A stretch of 64,000 nucleotides of DNA from Bacteroidota bacterium. GTDB lineage: Bacteria > Bacteroidota > Bacteroidia > UKL13-3. Made by a program: the position numbers and the translations under genes. Under the pieces are notes generated by a model. The model saw only the letters and a list, made by a program, of their open reading frames with translations, ran no database searches and was not told where the DNA came from. Of the stretch, positions 17,569 through 26,367 are shown in pieces. The stretch covers positions 35,207-99,206 of the forward strand of contig CANHGM010000009.1 in assembly GCA_947460345.1 (NCBI GenBank), in the 5' to 3' direction. Position 1 is the stretch's first letter, and every line of letters starts with the position of its first letter.

Positions 17569-18876
17569 ATGGGAAGTTTTAAAATAGAAGGAGGAAGAAA
17601 ATTAAAAGGCACATTAGTACCTCAAGGTGCTAAGAATGAAGCATTGCAAATAATTTCAGCAGTGTTATTGACTGATGAAAAAATCACTATACATAATATT
17701 CCTGAAATTAGGGATGTGATGAAGTTAATTGAATTGTTGCAAGACTTTGGTGTGACTATAACCAAGTTGGCCAAAGGTTCGTATTCGTTTAGAGCCAAAG
17801 ATATCAATTTAGAATATTTAATTTCACCTGAATTTAAACAAAAAGGTGCTGGTCTTAGAGGATCAGTTATGGTAGTTGGTCCTTTGTTAGCAAGATTTGG
17901 CAAAGGATATATACCAACACCAGGTGGTGATAAAATAGGAAGAAGAAGATTAGATACACACTTTATAGGTTTTCAAAAATTAGGTGCTAAGTTTCATTAT
18001 CATCAAGAAGAAAAATTTTATCAAGTTGATGCATCTGAGCTTAAAGGTTGCTATATGTTGTTAGACGAGCCATCGGTTACAGGTACTGCTAATATTGTGA
18101 TGGCAGCAGTGAGAGCAAAAGGTAAAACAACTATATATAATGCAGCTTGTGAACCATATTTACAGCAATTATGTAAAATGCTTAACCGTATGGGAGCAAA
18201 AATTAGTGGTGTGGGAACAAATAAATTAGAAATAGAAGGCGTAGATGCACTTTCAGGAACTGAACATACGATGTTGCCTGATATGATTGAAATTGGTTCA
18301 TTTATTGGGTTAGCAGCCATGACACAAAGTGAAATTACCATTAAAAACCCGATGCGTGATGAGCTAGGCCCAATACCTGAAATGTTTGGTAGATTAGGCA
18401 TTCAAATGGAATGGAAATCTAATGGCGATTTATATATACCATCTCAAGAAAAATACGAAATTGATTCTTTTATCGATGGGTCCATTTTAACAATATATGA
18501 TGCTCCTTGGCCAGGTTTTACTCCTGACTTATTGAGTATAGTTTTAGTGACTGCAACGCAAGCCACTGGAAGTATTTTGATACATCAAAAAATGTTTGAA
18601 AGCAGGTTGTTTTTTGTAGACAATTTGATTGATATGGGTGCTAAAATTATTTTGTGTGATCCACACAGAGCTGTTGTAATTGGATCTGAAAGAAAAACTT
18701 CTTTGCGAGGTATATCCATGACCTCACCTGATATAAGAGCTGGAGTATCGTTACTAATAGCTGCCTTGTCTGCAACAGGAACAAGTACCATACACAATAT
18801 TGAGCAAATTGATAGAGGTTATGAAGAAATTGATGTGAGACTTAACGCACTTGGTGCAAATATTACAAGAGTATAA
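17569..18876 (+). CDS. murA: UDP-N-acetylglucosamine 1-carboxyvinyltransferase MurA
   Basis: Catalyses the first committed step of peptidoglycan synthesis, adding enolpyruvate from PEP to UDP-GlcNAc in the cytoplasm. The 435-residue protein shows the EPT fold repeats, with GAKNEAL near residue 20, GLRGSVMVVGPLLARFG near 95-111 and PGFTPDLLSIVLVTA in the second half. The active-site loop reads PTPGGDKIGRRRLD, so the position of the E. coli Cys115 is Asp121. Cys-to-Asp enzymes remain active but are not alkylated by fosfomycin, as established for mycobacterial and chlamydial MurA. It follows DUF4290 with 19 bp spacing, probably one transcript. Confidence 0.96.
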   Translation: MGSFKIEGGRKLKGTLVPQGAKNEALQIISAVLLTDEKITIHNIPEIRDVMKLIELLQDFGVTITKLAKGSYSFRAKDINLEYLISPEFKQKGAGLRGSVMVVGPLLARFGKGYIPTPGGDKIGRRRLDTHFIGFQKLGAKFHYHQEEKFYQVDASELKGCYMLLDEPSVTGTANIVMAAVRAKGKTTIYNAACEPYLQQLCKMLNRMGAKISGVGTNKLEIEGVDALSGTEHTMLPDMIEIGSFIGLAAMTQSEITIKNPMRDELGPIPEMFGRLGIQMEWKSNGDLYIPSQEKYEIDSFIDGSILTIYDAPWPGFTPDLLSIVLVTATQATGSILIHQKMFESRLFFVDNLIDMGAKIILCDPHRAVVIGSERKTSLRGISMTSPDIRAGVSLLIAALSATGTSTIHNIEQIDRGYEEIDVRLNALGANITRV

Positions 18877-18892
18877 AATAAATTTATCGCAT

Positions 18893-21055
18893 TTGAAAAA
18901 ATATATATACATATTTCTACTACTAATACTTACTGGTTTGGTAAGTATATGCCAAGCAGACGAGGGTATGTATCCACTATCCTCTATTAAAAATATCAAT
19001 TTACAAAAAGCGGGGATGAAACTAACTCAAGAAGAGTTATATAACCCCAATGGTGTAAGTTTGATAGATGCTATAGTAAGATTGGGCGGTTGTACGGGTT
19101 CATTTGTAAGTGCAGATGGATTAATCATCACCAATCATCATTGTGCATTTGGCTCTGTAGCAGCTATAAGTGATACAGTAAATGATTACATTAAAAAAGG
19201 TTATTTAGCAAAAAGTAAAAATCAAGAATCTCCAGCTCAGGGTTTAACAGTAAAAATTACAGTTGGGTATATAGATGTATCAAATGATGTGTTAGAAGAA
19301 GCAAACAAGATGTCAGATGCTGCAAGTCGTTTAAATATGATTAAGATTAGAATGGAAGAAATAGTCGAAGTAGAGAAAGCAAAAAATCCCAACCTTACTT
19401 ATGAAATTTCAGAAATGTTTGCTGGTAAAACTTATGTTTTATTTAAATATCAAATAATAAAAGACGTTAGAATAGTATATGTACCTCAAAGAAATATTGG
19501 TGAATATGGTGGAGAAAAAGACAATTGGGAGTGGCCTAGGCACTCAGGAGATTTTGCATTTGTAAGGGCTTATGTAGCTCCTGATGGAAGCCCAGCGGCA
19601 TATAATAAAAACAATGTTCCATTTAAACCATCTAGGTATTTAAAAGTAAATCCTCAAGGAATTCAAGAAAATGATTTTGTGTTTATTTTAGGATATCCTG
19701 GAAGAACTTTCAGGAATCAACCATCACAGTTTTATCAATACCATGCTAAATATCAATTGCCCTTTATAACCAATATATATGATTGGAAAATAGCAAAGAT
19801 GGAAGAGTTAGGAAAAAACAATTATGACTTGGCTATTAAATACAGTTCTCAAATCAAATCTTTAGCCAATACAACTAAAAACTATAAAGGGAAATTACAA
19901 GGTTTTAATAGGGTTCCGCTAATACAAGAGAAACAAAAAGAAGAACAAGATTTACAAAAATATATATTATCAAGCCCTGAACTTTCTTCAAATTACGGAA
20001 CATTGTTAAATGATATACAAAAAGTATATGATGTAAAATTTAAGAATGCAGAATTATTTATGTGGCTGTCACAATTATTTAATTCAACAGGAATAGTTAA
20101 ATCAGCTCATACGATTAATAATTTTACTCAAGAGATGAAGATTACCTATCAGTTGAAATGGTATGATGTGTTTAACTCTACTGCAAAAATGTTGAAAAAG
20201 CAAGTAAGTGAGTCGTACGGAATGTTTGTACCAGACTTTGACAAAGCCTTTATTGCTAAAATGTTGATGGATGCATATAAAAATAAAAACTTAAGTCAAG
20301 TTTTTGTTGCATTAAATATACCACAGAGAAATGATTATTCAGATGAACTAATGATGGCATACTTTGAAAGATATGCTCAAAAATTAGTTGATCAGTCTTC
20401 TTTAAAAAATCCACATCAAATATTTGCGATGCTTGATAACAAGCCAGAGTCTGTATTTAAAATAAAAGACGACCTTACAAGTTTTGTTAAGAAGTTAAGC
20501 AAACTATATAATGAGCAAGAACTTCTTAGACAAAAACAAGATGCGGAATTAAATTTATTATTGGCTCAATTGGTAGAAGTAAAAATGCTTAAAAACAATG
20601 CAGCCTTTATACCAGATGCTAACGCTACTCTGAGGTTCACATATGGATACGTAAGAGGTTATTGGCCCAATGATGGAATATATAACAAACCTTTTACTAC
20701 CCTAACCGGACTAATAGAAAAAGCTGACAATACCGAGTATATTTTGCCTGAACAATACAGACAATATGAAAACGGAAAAGAATTTGAAGGCCTTGCACAT
20801 AAAGGCCTAAATGATATCCCTGTTGATTTTTTATATAATTTAGATACCACAGGAGGTAATAGTGGAAGCCCCGTAATGAATGATAAAGGTGAATTGGTAG
20901 GTGTTAATTTTGATAGAGCATATACTGCCACCATAAACGATTATGCATGGAACGAAAATTACAGTCGATCTGTGGCAGTAGATATTAGATACGTCTTATG
21001 GGTGACCAAAAAAGTGGCTGGAGCTGATTTCTTATTAAAAGAAATGGGTATATAA
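18893..21055 (+). CDS. Periplasmic S46-family dipeptidyl-peptidase (DPP7/DPP11 type)
   Basis: A serine exopeptidase that removes dipeptides from the N-termini of peptides in the periplasm, supporting amino-acid use as a carbon source. The chymotrypsin-like triad is visible: His in LIITNHHCAFGSV near residue 80 and Ser in TTGGNSGSPVMNDKGELVG near residue 640, with the Asp between, probably in the segment GEYGGEKDNWEWPRHSGDF. The length of about 720 residues is normal for S46. I chose the TTG at 18893 as start because it opens a good signal peptide (KKYIYIFLLLILTGLVSICQA); an upstream TTG at 18851 would overlap murA by 26 bp and add a non-signal leader. It starts 17 bp after the murA stop. Confidence 0.92.
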   Translation: MKKYIYIFLLLILTGLVSICQADEGMYPLSSIKNINLQKAGMKLTQEELYNPNGVSLIDAIVRLGGCTGSFVSADGLIITNHHCAFGSVAAISDTVNDYIKKGYLAKSKNQESPAQGLTVKITVGYIDVSNDVLEEANKMSDAASRLNMIKIRMEEIVEVEKAKNPNLTYEISEMFAGKTYVLFKYQIIKDVRIVYVPQRNIGEYGGEKDNWEWPRHSGDFAFVRAYVAPDGSPAAYNKNNVPFKPSRYLKVNPQGIQENDFVFILGYPGRTFRNQPSQFYQYHAKYQLPFITNIYDWKIAKMEELGKNNYDLAIKYSSQIKSLANTTKNYKGKLQGFNRVPLIQEKQKEEQDLQKYILSSPELSSNYGTLLNDIQKVYDVKFKNAELFMWLSQLFNSTGIVKSAHTINNFTQEMKITYQLKWYDVFNSTAKMLKKQVSESYGMFVPDFDKAFIAKMLMDAYKNKNLSQVFVALNIPQRNDYSDELMMAYFERYAQKLVDQSSLKNPHQIFAMLDNKPESVFKIKDDLTSFVKKLSKLYNEQELLRQKQDAELNLLLAQLVEVKMLKNNAAFIPDANATLRFTYGYVRGYWPNDGIYNKPFTTLTGLIEKADNTEYILPEQYRQYENGKEFEGLAHKGLNDIPVDFLYNLDTTGGNSGSPVMNDKGELVGVNFDRAYTATINDYAWNENYSRSVAVDIRYVLWVTKKVAGADFLLKEMGI

Positions 21056-21119
21056 TTTTTTTTGTAGTTTTAGCGTTTGTATGTATGTTTGTATTTCAAA
21101 AAAATAATTATAAAAAACA

Positions 21120-21542
21120 ATGAAAAAAATTTTAACTCTAACACTTTCTATTGCTATGATGGCAATTTTATTTACATCTTGTTCTAAAGAAAAAAAATTA
21201 GCTAACCGTTTAGAAGGCACTTGGAACATTGACAAATATGATATTTCTTTCACTCCATCTGGTGGTGGTGTTGCCACACCGCTCTCTTTTACAAATGTTG
21301 GCACTTTCTCATTCAAAGATGATAAAACTGGTTCATATAGTATTGTAATTTTAGGTTCTACAGACAACGGAACTTATACTTGGTCTAACACTGCTACTAC
21401 AGTTACCATGACAGAAAACGGTCAAACTCCAATCACATACACAGCTACTACAAATGAAAAAACTAAGCAAGTATGGACAGCTAACTATATAGATAAAGAT
21501 GGTGACCAAAATTCAGAAACTATTAGTCTTACTAAAAAATAA
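21120..21542 (+). CDS. Lipocalin-like lipoprotein
   Basis: A 140-residue lipoprotein. The signal peptide ends with a lipobox at Cys20 (ILFTSCSKEKK). The mature part opens LEGTWNIDKYDI and alternates beta strands containing G-T-F-S-F-K-D, the usual look of small lipocalin-like beta-barrel lipoproteins of Bacteroidota. There is no enzyme motif. It is monocistronic, lying 65 bp after the S46 peptidase gene and followed by its own terminator. Ligand and role unknown. Confidence 0.8.
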   Translation: MKKILTLTLSIAMMAILFTSCSKEKKLANRLEGTWNIDKYDISFTPSGGGVATPLSFTNVGTFSFKDDKTGSYSIVILGSTDNGTYTWSNTATTVTMTENGQTPITYTATTNEKTKQVWTANYIDKDGDQNSETISLTKK

Positions 21543-21564
21543 TTGAACATTAATATCTCTATTC

Positions 21565-21597
21565 AAAAGCCTCAGAGTCATCTGGGGCTTTTTTTGT
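21565..21597 (+). terminator. Intrinsic terminator after the lipoprotein gene
   Basis: AGCCTCAG ... CTGGGGCT forms a stem with one G/T-type mismatch and a six-base loop, followed by seven T residues on the plus strand, 24 bp after the stop codon. Confidence 0.75.
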
Positions 21598-21646
21598 TCA
21601 TATAAACTTTTAAGAAGCATTAATCTACACTTATGTATATAAATGT

Positions 21647-22060
21647 TTATCTAAATTTTCTGTCTTTATCTTCTATTGGTAAATCGTTAATGCTTGCAAA
21701 TCTTTTTGTCATATATCCATATTCATCAAACTCCCACATTTCGTTTCCATAAGAACGAAACCATTCGCCAGATTGGTTATGCCATTCATATTCAAACCTC
21801 ACACCAATCTTATTGTCAGTATAGCACCAAAGTTCTTTTTTTAATTTGTAATTAAGTTCTTTTTCCCATTTCTGAGTTAAGAATGTTTTTACTTCATCTC
21901 TACCATGTATAAATAAATCTCTATTTCTCCATTCCGTATTTTCGGTATATGCCAAACAAGCTTTCTCTGGATCTTTTGTATTCCAAGCGTTCTCGGCCAT
22001 TTGTACTTTTTCTTTGGCTGTTTCTTCAGTAAAAGGAGGTATTGGGAATCTTTTTCCCAT
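21647..22060 (-). CDS. SnoaL/NTF2-like protein of the DUF1348 type
   Basis: A 137-residue single-domain protein of the NTF2-like cone fold. The run [20 protein letters not shown] followed by [16 protein letters not shown] and a C-terminal DRKF is characteristic of DUF1348. Trp and Tyr residues line the predicted pocket ([19 protein letters not shown]). No catalytic role is established for the family. It is the distal member of a short minus-strand group with the membrane protein gene 22073-22483 (12 bp gap) and purM. Confidence 0.85.
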   Translation of the reverse strand: MGKRFPIPPFTEETAKEKVQMAENAWNTKDPEKACLAYTENTEWRNRDLFIHGRDEVKTFLTQKWEKELNYKLKKELWCYTDNKIGVRFEYEWHNQSGEWFRSYGNEMWEFDEYGYMTKRFASINDLPIEDKDRKFR

Positions 22061-22072
22061 TTTATTTTAGTA

Positions 22073-22483
22073 TTAATTTATATATGAAGATACAAAAAAA
22101 GCAGCTAAAAATATAATTAGGAGCAAACCAATTCCGATAATCAAAGGTTTCCAAATTTTCTTTTTAGGATAAATTGTTTCATCGGGGATGTGTTTTTTAA
22201 AAAACAGAGAAATTAAAATTTGACTACCAATTAAGTTAAAAACGAGTGATAAAGATGTAAATGATTTCTCTGGGATATTTATAATAAATGCAGCAATAAC
22301 AGTATATATAATTGAGAATAATAACACCATATTGGCATCTCTTTTTCTGCCTATATCAATCAAATTTTGCATGAGCATGATGCCCCCAAAAATTGGAGCA
22401 AATAAAATTGCAAATCCTGATACAGCACTTTTGGTGTATATAGGTGGATAGGTTTCTATATTTTCATCAATAGGCTTTTCCAT
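22073..22483 (-). CDS. Small four-helix membrane protein, unknown
   Basis: A 136-residue integral membrane protein. Hydrophobic helices cover about residues 20-42, 50-70, 75-95 and 108-132, with a basic Arg/Lys loop (IGRKRDANM) after the first. The N-terminus is acidic and Pro-rich. I do not recognise the family. It lies 14 bp downstream of purM on the same strand and 12 bp upstream of the DUF1348 gene, so all three may be co-transcribed, but nothing links it to purine synthesis. Confidence 0.7.
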   Translation of the reverse strand: MEKPIDENIETYPPIYTKSAVSGFAILFAPIFGGIMLMQNLIDIGRKRDANMVLLFSIIYTVIAAFIINIPEKSFTSLSLVFNLIGSQILISLFFKKHIPDETIYPKKKIWKPLIIGIGLLLIIFLAAFFVSSYIN

Positions 22484-22497
22484 GGTATGTTTTATTT

Positions 22498-23673
22498 TTA
22501 ATACACTATTGTTTTGTCACCTTTAAAAATACTGAGCTTTTTGCTATCACTAGCTTCAGTATAACCTATGATTTGTGATTCAATATGGTACGACTGAGCA
22601 ATTTCAATTAACGATTGAGCAGTTTCTTCATTCGTATATATTTCCATCATACAGCCCATATTAAATGTTTTGTACATCATTTCATCAGATATTCCCGATT
22701 CTGCTTGTATAAGTTTGAATAATGGTGGTACATCAAACAAATTATTTTTAACTATATGCACTTGGTCTACAAAATGAAGTATCTTAGTTTGACCTCCACC
22801 ACTACAATGAACCATGCCATATATATGGTTGCGATGGTTGTTTAATATATCATGAATCAGAGGGCTAAAACAACGGGTAGGAGAGAGGACCAGTTGGCCT
22901 GCATTTATTGCACCATTAGGTGTTTCGATAGGAGTGGTTAGTAATTGTTTGCCTTGGTATATCAAACCCTTATCGATACTAGGGTCATAACTTTCAGTAT
23001 AACTGTTTGCATATATATGGTTAAAAACATCGTGCCTGGCTGAGGTTAAACCATTAGAACCCATTCCACCATTATATGCATTTTCGTATATTGCTTGTCC
23101 GTATGAAGCCAATCCAACTATTATTTGATTGCTGTTTATATTAGCATTATTTATTACTTCATTTCTTGGCATTCGTACTGTAACAGTTGAATCTACAATT
23201 ACAGTACGAACTAAATCACCTACATCAGCTGTTTCGCCACCCGTGAGGTGCATTTTCACCCCTAAATTATTCATATTCTCAACAAACTCTTGAGTGCCTT
23301 CTATTATTGTTTTAATTACTTCTCCAGGTATTAAGTTTTTGTTTCTACCAATAGTGGATGAAATTAATATATCATTGACTGCTCCAACACATAACAAATC
23401 ATTTAAATTCATTACTAAAGAGTCTTGAGCTATGCCTTTCCAAACAGATAAATCTCCTGTTTCTTTCCAATATATATAAGCTAAAGAAGATTTAGTCCCT
23501 GCCCCATCTGCATGCATAATATTACAATACTCAGGGTTTGCAGCCAATATATCTGGAATGATTTTACAAAATGCTTTTGGATATATACCTTTATCCATAT
23601 TTTTTATGGCTTCATGTACATCTTCTTTTTGAGAAGAAACGCCACGTAACATGTATTTATCAACATTATTCAT
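22498..23673 (-). CDS. purM: Phosphoribosylformylglycinamidine cyclo-ligase (AIR synthase) PurM
   Basis: Converts FGAM and ATP to aminoimidazole ribotide, step five of purine synthesis. The 391-residue protein carries the family's substrate and nucleotide segments: HADGAGTKSSLAYIYWKETG near residue 55, the Asp-rich segment MNLNDLLCVGAV near 90, LTGGETADVGDLVRTVIVD near 145, and GLASYGQAIYENAYNGGMGS near 190 in the C-terminal domain. Length exceeds the E. coli enzyme (345) by about 45 residues, as is usual for the Bacteroidota branch. It stands apart from other purine genes here. Confidence 0.9.
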   Translation of the reverse strand: MNNVDKYMLRGVSSQKEDVHEAIKNMDKGIYPKAFCKIIPDILAANPEYCNIMHADGAGTKSSLAYIYWKETGDLSVWKGIAQDSLVMNLNDLLCVGAVNDILISSTIGRNKNLIPGEVIKTIIEGTQEFVENMNNLGVKMHLTGGETADVGDLVRTVIVDSTVTVRMPRNEVINNANINSNQIIVGLASYGQAIYENAYNGGMGSNGLTSARHDVFNHIYANSYTESYDPSIDKGLIYQGKQLLTTPIETPNGAINAGQLVLSPTRCFSPLIHDILNNHRNHIYGMVHCSGGGQTKILHFVDQVHIVKNNLFDVPPLFKLIQAESGISDEMMYKTFNMGCMMEIYTNEETAQSLIEIAQSYHIESQIIGYTEASDSKKLSIFKGDKTIVY

Positions 23674-23816
23674 TTTTAATATTTTGTTATGGTACTGATA
23701 ATTAGATTTTTGACAAACTATATATGTTTATAGTAATTCTGTGACATATATTTTACATATAATAAAGCAACCAAACATGCGTTTAGATAGTCAAATAAAC
23801 TAATAAATATACTGAT

Positions 23817-24002
23817 ATGAATCGTCCATTATTATTAATTGTTTGTGCTATGTTTTGCATTTGCTTTATAGTGTTAGCTGCAGGTATATCTTTAAAAGTA
23901 ATTTTTACGTTGTTATTATTTTCAGGTTTTCTAGCTATTTCGTTAAAGTTGTTTAACCATCTCACACACCACAAATATGATGATGTGACAGATGAAGCTT
24001 AA
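23817..24002 (+). CDS. Small membrane protein of 61 residues, unknown
   Basis: An ATG-started frame of 61 codons encoding two hydrophobic stretches (residues 3-23 and 27-46) and a His/Asp-rich polar tail (NHLTHHKYDDVTDEA). The clean membrane-tail layout and the convergent fit (its stop overlaps the stop of the lipoprotein gene by four bases) favour a real gene over noise. No family recognised and no neighbour on the same strand. Confidence 0.5.
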   Translation: MNRPLLLIVCAMFCICFIVLAAGISLKVIFTLLLFSGFLAISLKLFNHLTHHKYDDVTDEA

Positions 24003-24475
24003 TTAATTCTTTCAAATCTATATACAAGTTCTTTTCTTTCTATAATCCCTTGGCTGTTTGTTTGTGCTTTATATAATTCAATAAATCTTGTTTTAACATA
24101 TTCAAATGTATCCTGAATTGGATTGTTCTCATCTGTGTTTTTCATTAACAATATATAGCCTTTTTCATTCACTTTAGTAAACCTTAATTGCTTATATAAG
24201 CTTGAATTTGTAATAACCCCATTTGAATCAATGCTCGTTTGTTTCAGTTTTTTAGAGGAAGCATTGTATACATTAAAATCACCAGTAAATAATGCTTGAA
24301 TTTTTTTTACTTCTTCAAGCATACCTATTGTTTGATCATCGATGATATCTATTGAAGTATCAGGAGTGACAGCAGTTGTGTCTGTATTCAAATTTTTTTC
24401 TTCTGTAGTATTACTTTTACAAGAAGCTAGCAAACATATAATAATTGATGCTAGATATATTTTTTTGGTTTTCAT
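23999..24475 (-). CDS. Lipoprotein of unknown function
   Basis: A 158-residue lipoprotein. The signal peptide MKTKKIYLASIIICLLASC ends in a lipobox at Cys19, followed by a Thr/Glu/Asp-rich spacer (NTTEEKNLNTDTTAVTPDT). The globular part is mixed alpha/beta (VKKIQALFTGDFNVYNASSK, then YILLMKNTDENNPIQDTF) and not recognised. I place the start at 24475 because an upstream in-frame ATG at 24511 would run into fabG and spoil the signal peptide. It follows fabG by about 15 bp on the same strand. Confidence 0.78.
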   Translation of the reverse strand: MKTKKIYLASIIICLLASCKSNTTEEKNLNTDTTAVTPDTSIDIIDDQTIGMLEEVKKIQALFTGDFNVYNASSKKLKQTSIDSNGVITNSSLYKQLRFTKVNEKGYILLMKNTDENNPIQDTFEYVKTRFIELYKAQTNSQGIIERKELVYRFERIN

Positions 24476-24489
24476 TTTAAAAGCTATTA

Positions 24490-25236
24490 TTACATCACCA
24501 TTCCACCACAAACATTGATAGTTTGACCAGTAATATATGTTGATTGGTCAGAAGCTAAAAACACACATAAATCAGCCACATCTTTAGTAGAGCCTGCTCT
24601 TTTTAAAGGAATTGTTTCCATCCATTTTGCTTTCACTTCATCATTTAAGTGGCCAGTCATTTCTGTTTCTATAAAACCTGGTGCAACTGCATTACATCTG
24701 ATATTTCTACTTCCTAATTCTTTGGCAATACTTTTTGTGAAACCAATCATACCAGCTTTGCTGGCTGCATAGTTTGCTTGGCCTGCATTGCCTGTTATAC
24801 CTACTATAGAAGTCATATTTATGATACTTCCTTTTTTAGCTTTCATCATTGGTTTTATAGCAGCCTTTGTGATTAAAAATGCTGATTTTAGATTGGTATT
24901 CATCACTTCATCCCATTGTTCTTCATTCATTCTCATCAACAAAGTATCTCTTGTGATTCCGGCATTGTTTATTACTATGTCTAGTGCTCCAAAATCTTTT
25001 ATAACTTCATCTATAAGTTTATCTGCTTCTTCTGATTTTGATGCATCACTTTGATATCCTTTTGCTTTTACTCCTGCTGCTGCCAATTTAGCTTCAAAAG
25101 CTTTAGCCTTATCTACTGAACTTAAAAATGTAAACGCAATTGACGCACCTTGTGCAGCAAATACTTCTGCAATTCCTTTACCGATACCACGGCTTGCTCC
25201 TGTGATTAGGGCAGTTTTTCCTTCAAGTAATTTCAT
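24490..25236 (-). CDS. fabG: 3-oxoacyl-[acyl-carrier-protein] reductase FabG
   Basis: NADPH-dependent reductase of the fatty-acid elongation cycle; classical short-chain dehydrogenase of 248 residues. The cofactor loop is TGASRGIGKGIAEVFAAQG (residues 13-31), NNAG follows at about 90 (IVINNAGITRDTLLMRM), the catalytic Ser is in INMTSIVGITG and the Y-x3-K pair in NYAASKAGMIGF near 155. The C-terminus ITGQTINVCGGMVM is the FabG signature. A TATATTTG -7 box lies 18 bp upstream. The other fab genes are not in this window. Confidence 0.93.
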   Translation of the reverse strand: MKLLEGKTALITGASRGIGKGIAEVFAAQGASIAFTFLSSVDKAKAFEAKLAAAGVKAKGYQSDASKSEEADKLIDEVIKDFGALDIVINNAGITRDTLLMRMNEEQWDEVMNTNLKSAFLITKAAIKPMMKAKKGSIINMTSIVGITGNAGQANYAASKAGMIGFTKSIAKELGSRNIRCNAVAPGFIETEMTGHLNDEVKAKWMETIPLKRAGSTKDVADLCVFLASDQSTYITGQTINVCGGMVM

Positions 25237-25253
25237 TTTATTAGATTTTTTTG

Positions 25254-25261
25254 CAAATATA
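25254..25261 (-). promoter_or_regulatory. -7 element for fabG
   Basis: On the minus strand the sequence reads TATATTTG, an exact TAnnTTTG match, 18 bp before the fabG ATG. No convincing -33 TTTG is seen at the usual spacing. Confidence 0.4.
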
Positions 25262-25266
25262 TGACT

Positions 25267-26367
25267 CTATTGATTGATTATTTTTCTTCCTTTCCATTCA
25301 TACCCATAAAAATTTGAACGTATGGCTATATATGTAACTATAAATGGATAAACAAATTGAAAGAGCAACAAATATATAATGGATATTGGAAGCTGGTAAA
25401 ATTGATGAATGTTATGAATGTATCTAAATTCAAAAAAGGTTTTAACTAGAAAAAAGAGTAACATATAAATTGTATAGTAACCTGAAAGCATTAATACAAT
25501 TGCCCCCATAGATACTAAATGGTTTATAGCTACTAGATATAAAGCTGTAATTTGATAATGTTTTTTGTATAGTTTGTGTTTGCTAGCCCATCTAATTCTT
25601 TGTTCGAAATATTGTGTAAAAGTGGATACACTTTGAGTGGTTACAATGGCATCTTTATTTTGTGCAAAAACAATAGGTCCTTTGTTTGCAAGTTTATGCA
25701 TCAAAAACTCGTCATCTCCACTGGCAATATTTTTATTGTCATGATAACCTCCTACTTCAAAAAATAAAGACCTCTTATAGGCCAGATTTGCACCATTACA
25801 AGTAAAAGGTTGTTTGCGTTTGATATATGCCGCACTCATTTCTATTAACGAATGAAACTCAAATGTTTGTAGTTGATATAAAAATGCTGAATTTGTTTTG
25901 TTTTTTTTAAGCTTTACTGGTCCACAAACCATAGCTGCATTTTTTTGTATATATAAATCAACCAAAGTGGAAAGCCAATTAGGGCCCATTTCGCAATCAG
26001 CATCAGTTGTTACTATCAATTCAGCTTGACTGTGATTTAAAGCCGTAGTTATGGCATTTTTTTTACCTTCCCCTATGTTTTGGAGAACAACTATTTCGTT
26101 ATAGTTTTTGAGCTTAGAAATTGTGTTGTCTGTTGAGTGGTCGTCAACAAATATAATTTCAACTAAAGATGCCGGATAGTTTTGTTTAAATAAAATATTT
26201 ACTAGTGAATCTATTTGTGTTTCCTCATTTCTAACAGCTACTACAACTGAAATTAGCGTTGTGTAATTTAGCGTTTTTTCTTCTGCAATTTTTTTACACC
26301 ATTCTATTCCTAAAATTTCAAGCCATACGATATATAACAGTGGAAATAGAAAAAATAAATACATCAA
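25267..26367 (-). CDS. Family 2 glycosyltransferase, membrane-bound
   Basis: A 366-residue GT2 enzyme. A short N-terminal helix (residues 3-17) precedes the GT-A domain: ISVVVAVRNEE near 40, IIFVDDHSTDNTISK near 88, the metal-binding VTTDADCEMGP near 135 and ASGDDEFLMHKL near 235. The Q-x2-RW motif appears as QRIRWASKHK, and three C-terminal helices follow, as in processive or lipid-glycosylating GT2 enzymes. Its ATG overlaps the stop of the flippase-like gene by four bases, so the two are coupled and probably act in the same lipid or polysaccharide pathway. The product is unknown. Confidence 0.9.
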   Translation of the reverse strand: MMYLFFLFPLLYIVWLEILGIEWCKKIAEEKTLNYTTLISVVVAVRNEETQIDSLVNILFKQNYPASLVEIIFVDDHSTDNTISKLKNYNEIVVLQNIGEGKKNAITTALNHSQAELIVTTDADCEMGPNWLSTLVDLYIQKNAAMVCGPVKLKKNKTNSAFLYQLQTFEFHSLIEMSAAYIKRKQPFTCNGANLAYKRSLFFEVGGYHDNKNIASGDDEFLMHKLANKGPIVFAQNKDAIVTTQSVSTFTQYFEQRIRWASKHKLYKKHYQITALYLVAINHLVSMGAIVLMLSGYYTIYMLLFFLVKTFFEFRYIHNIHQFYQLPISIIYLLLFQFVYPFIVTYIAIRSNFYGYEWKGRKIINQ

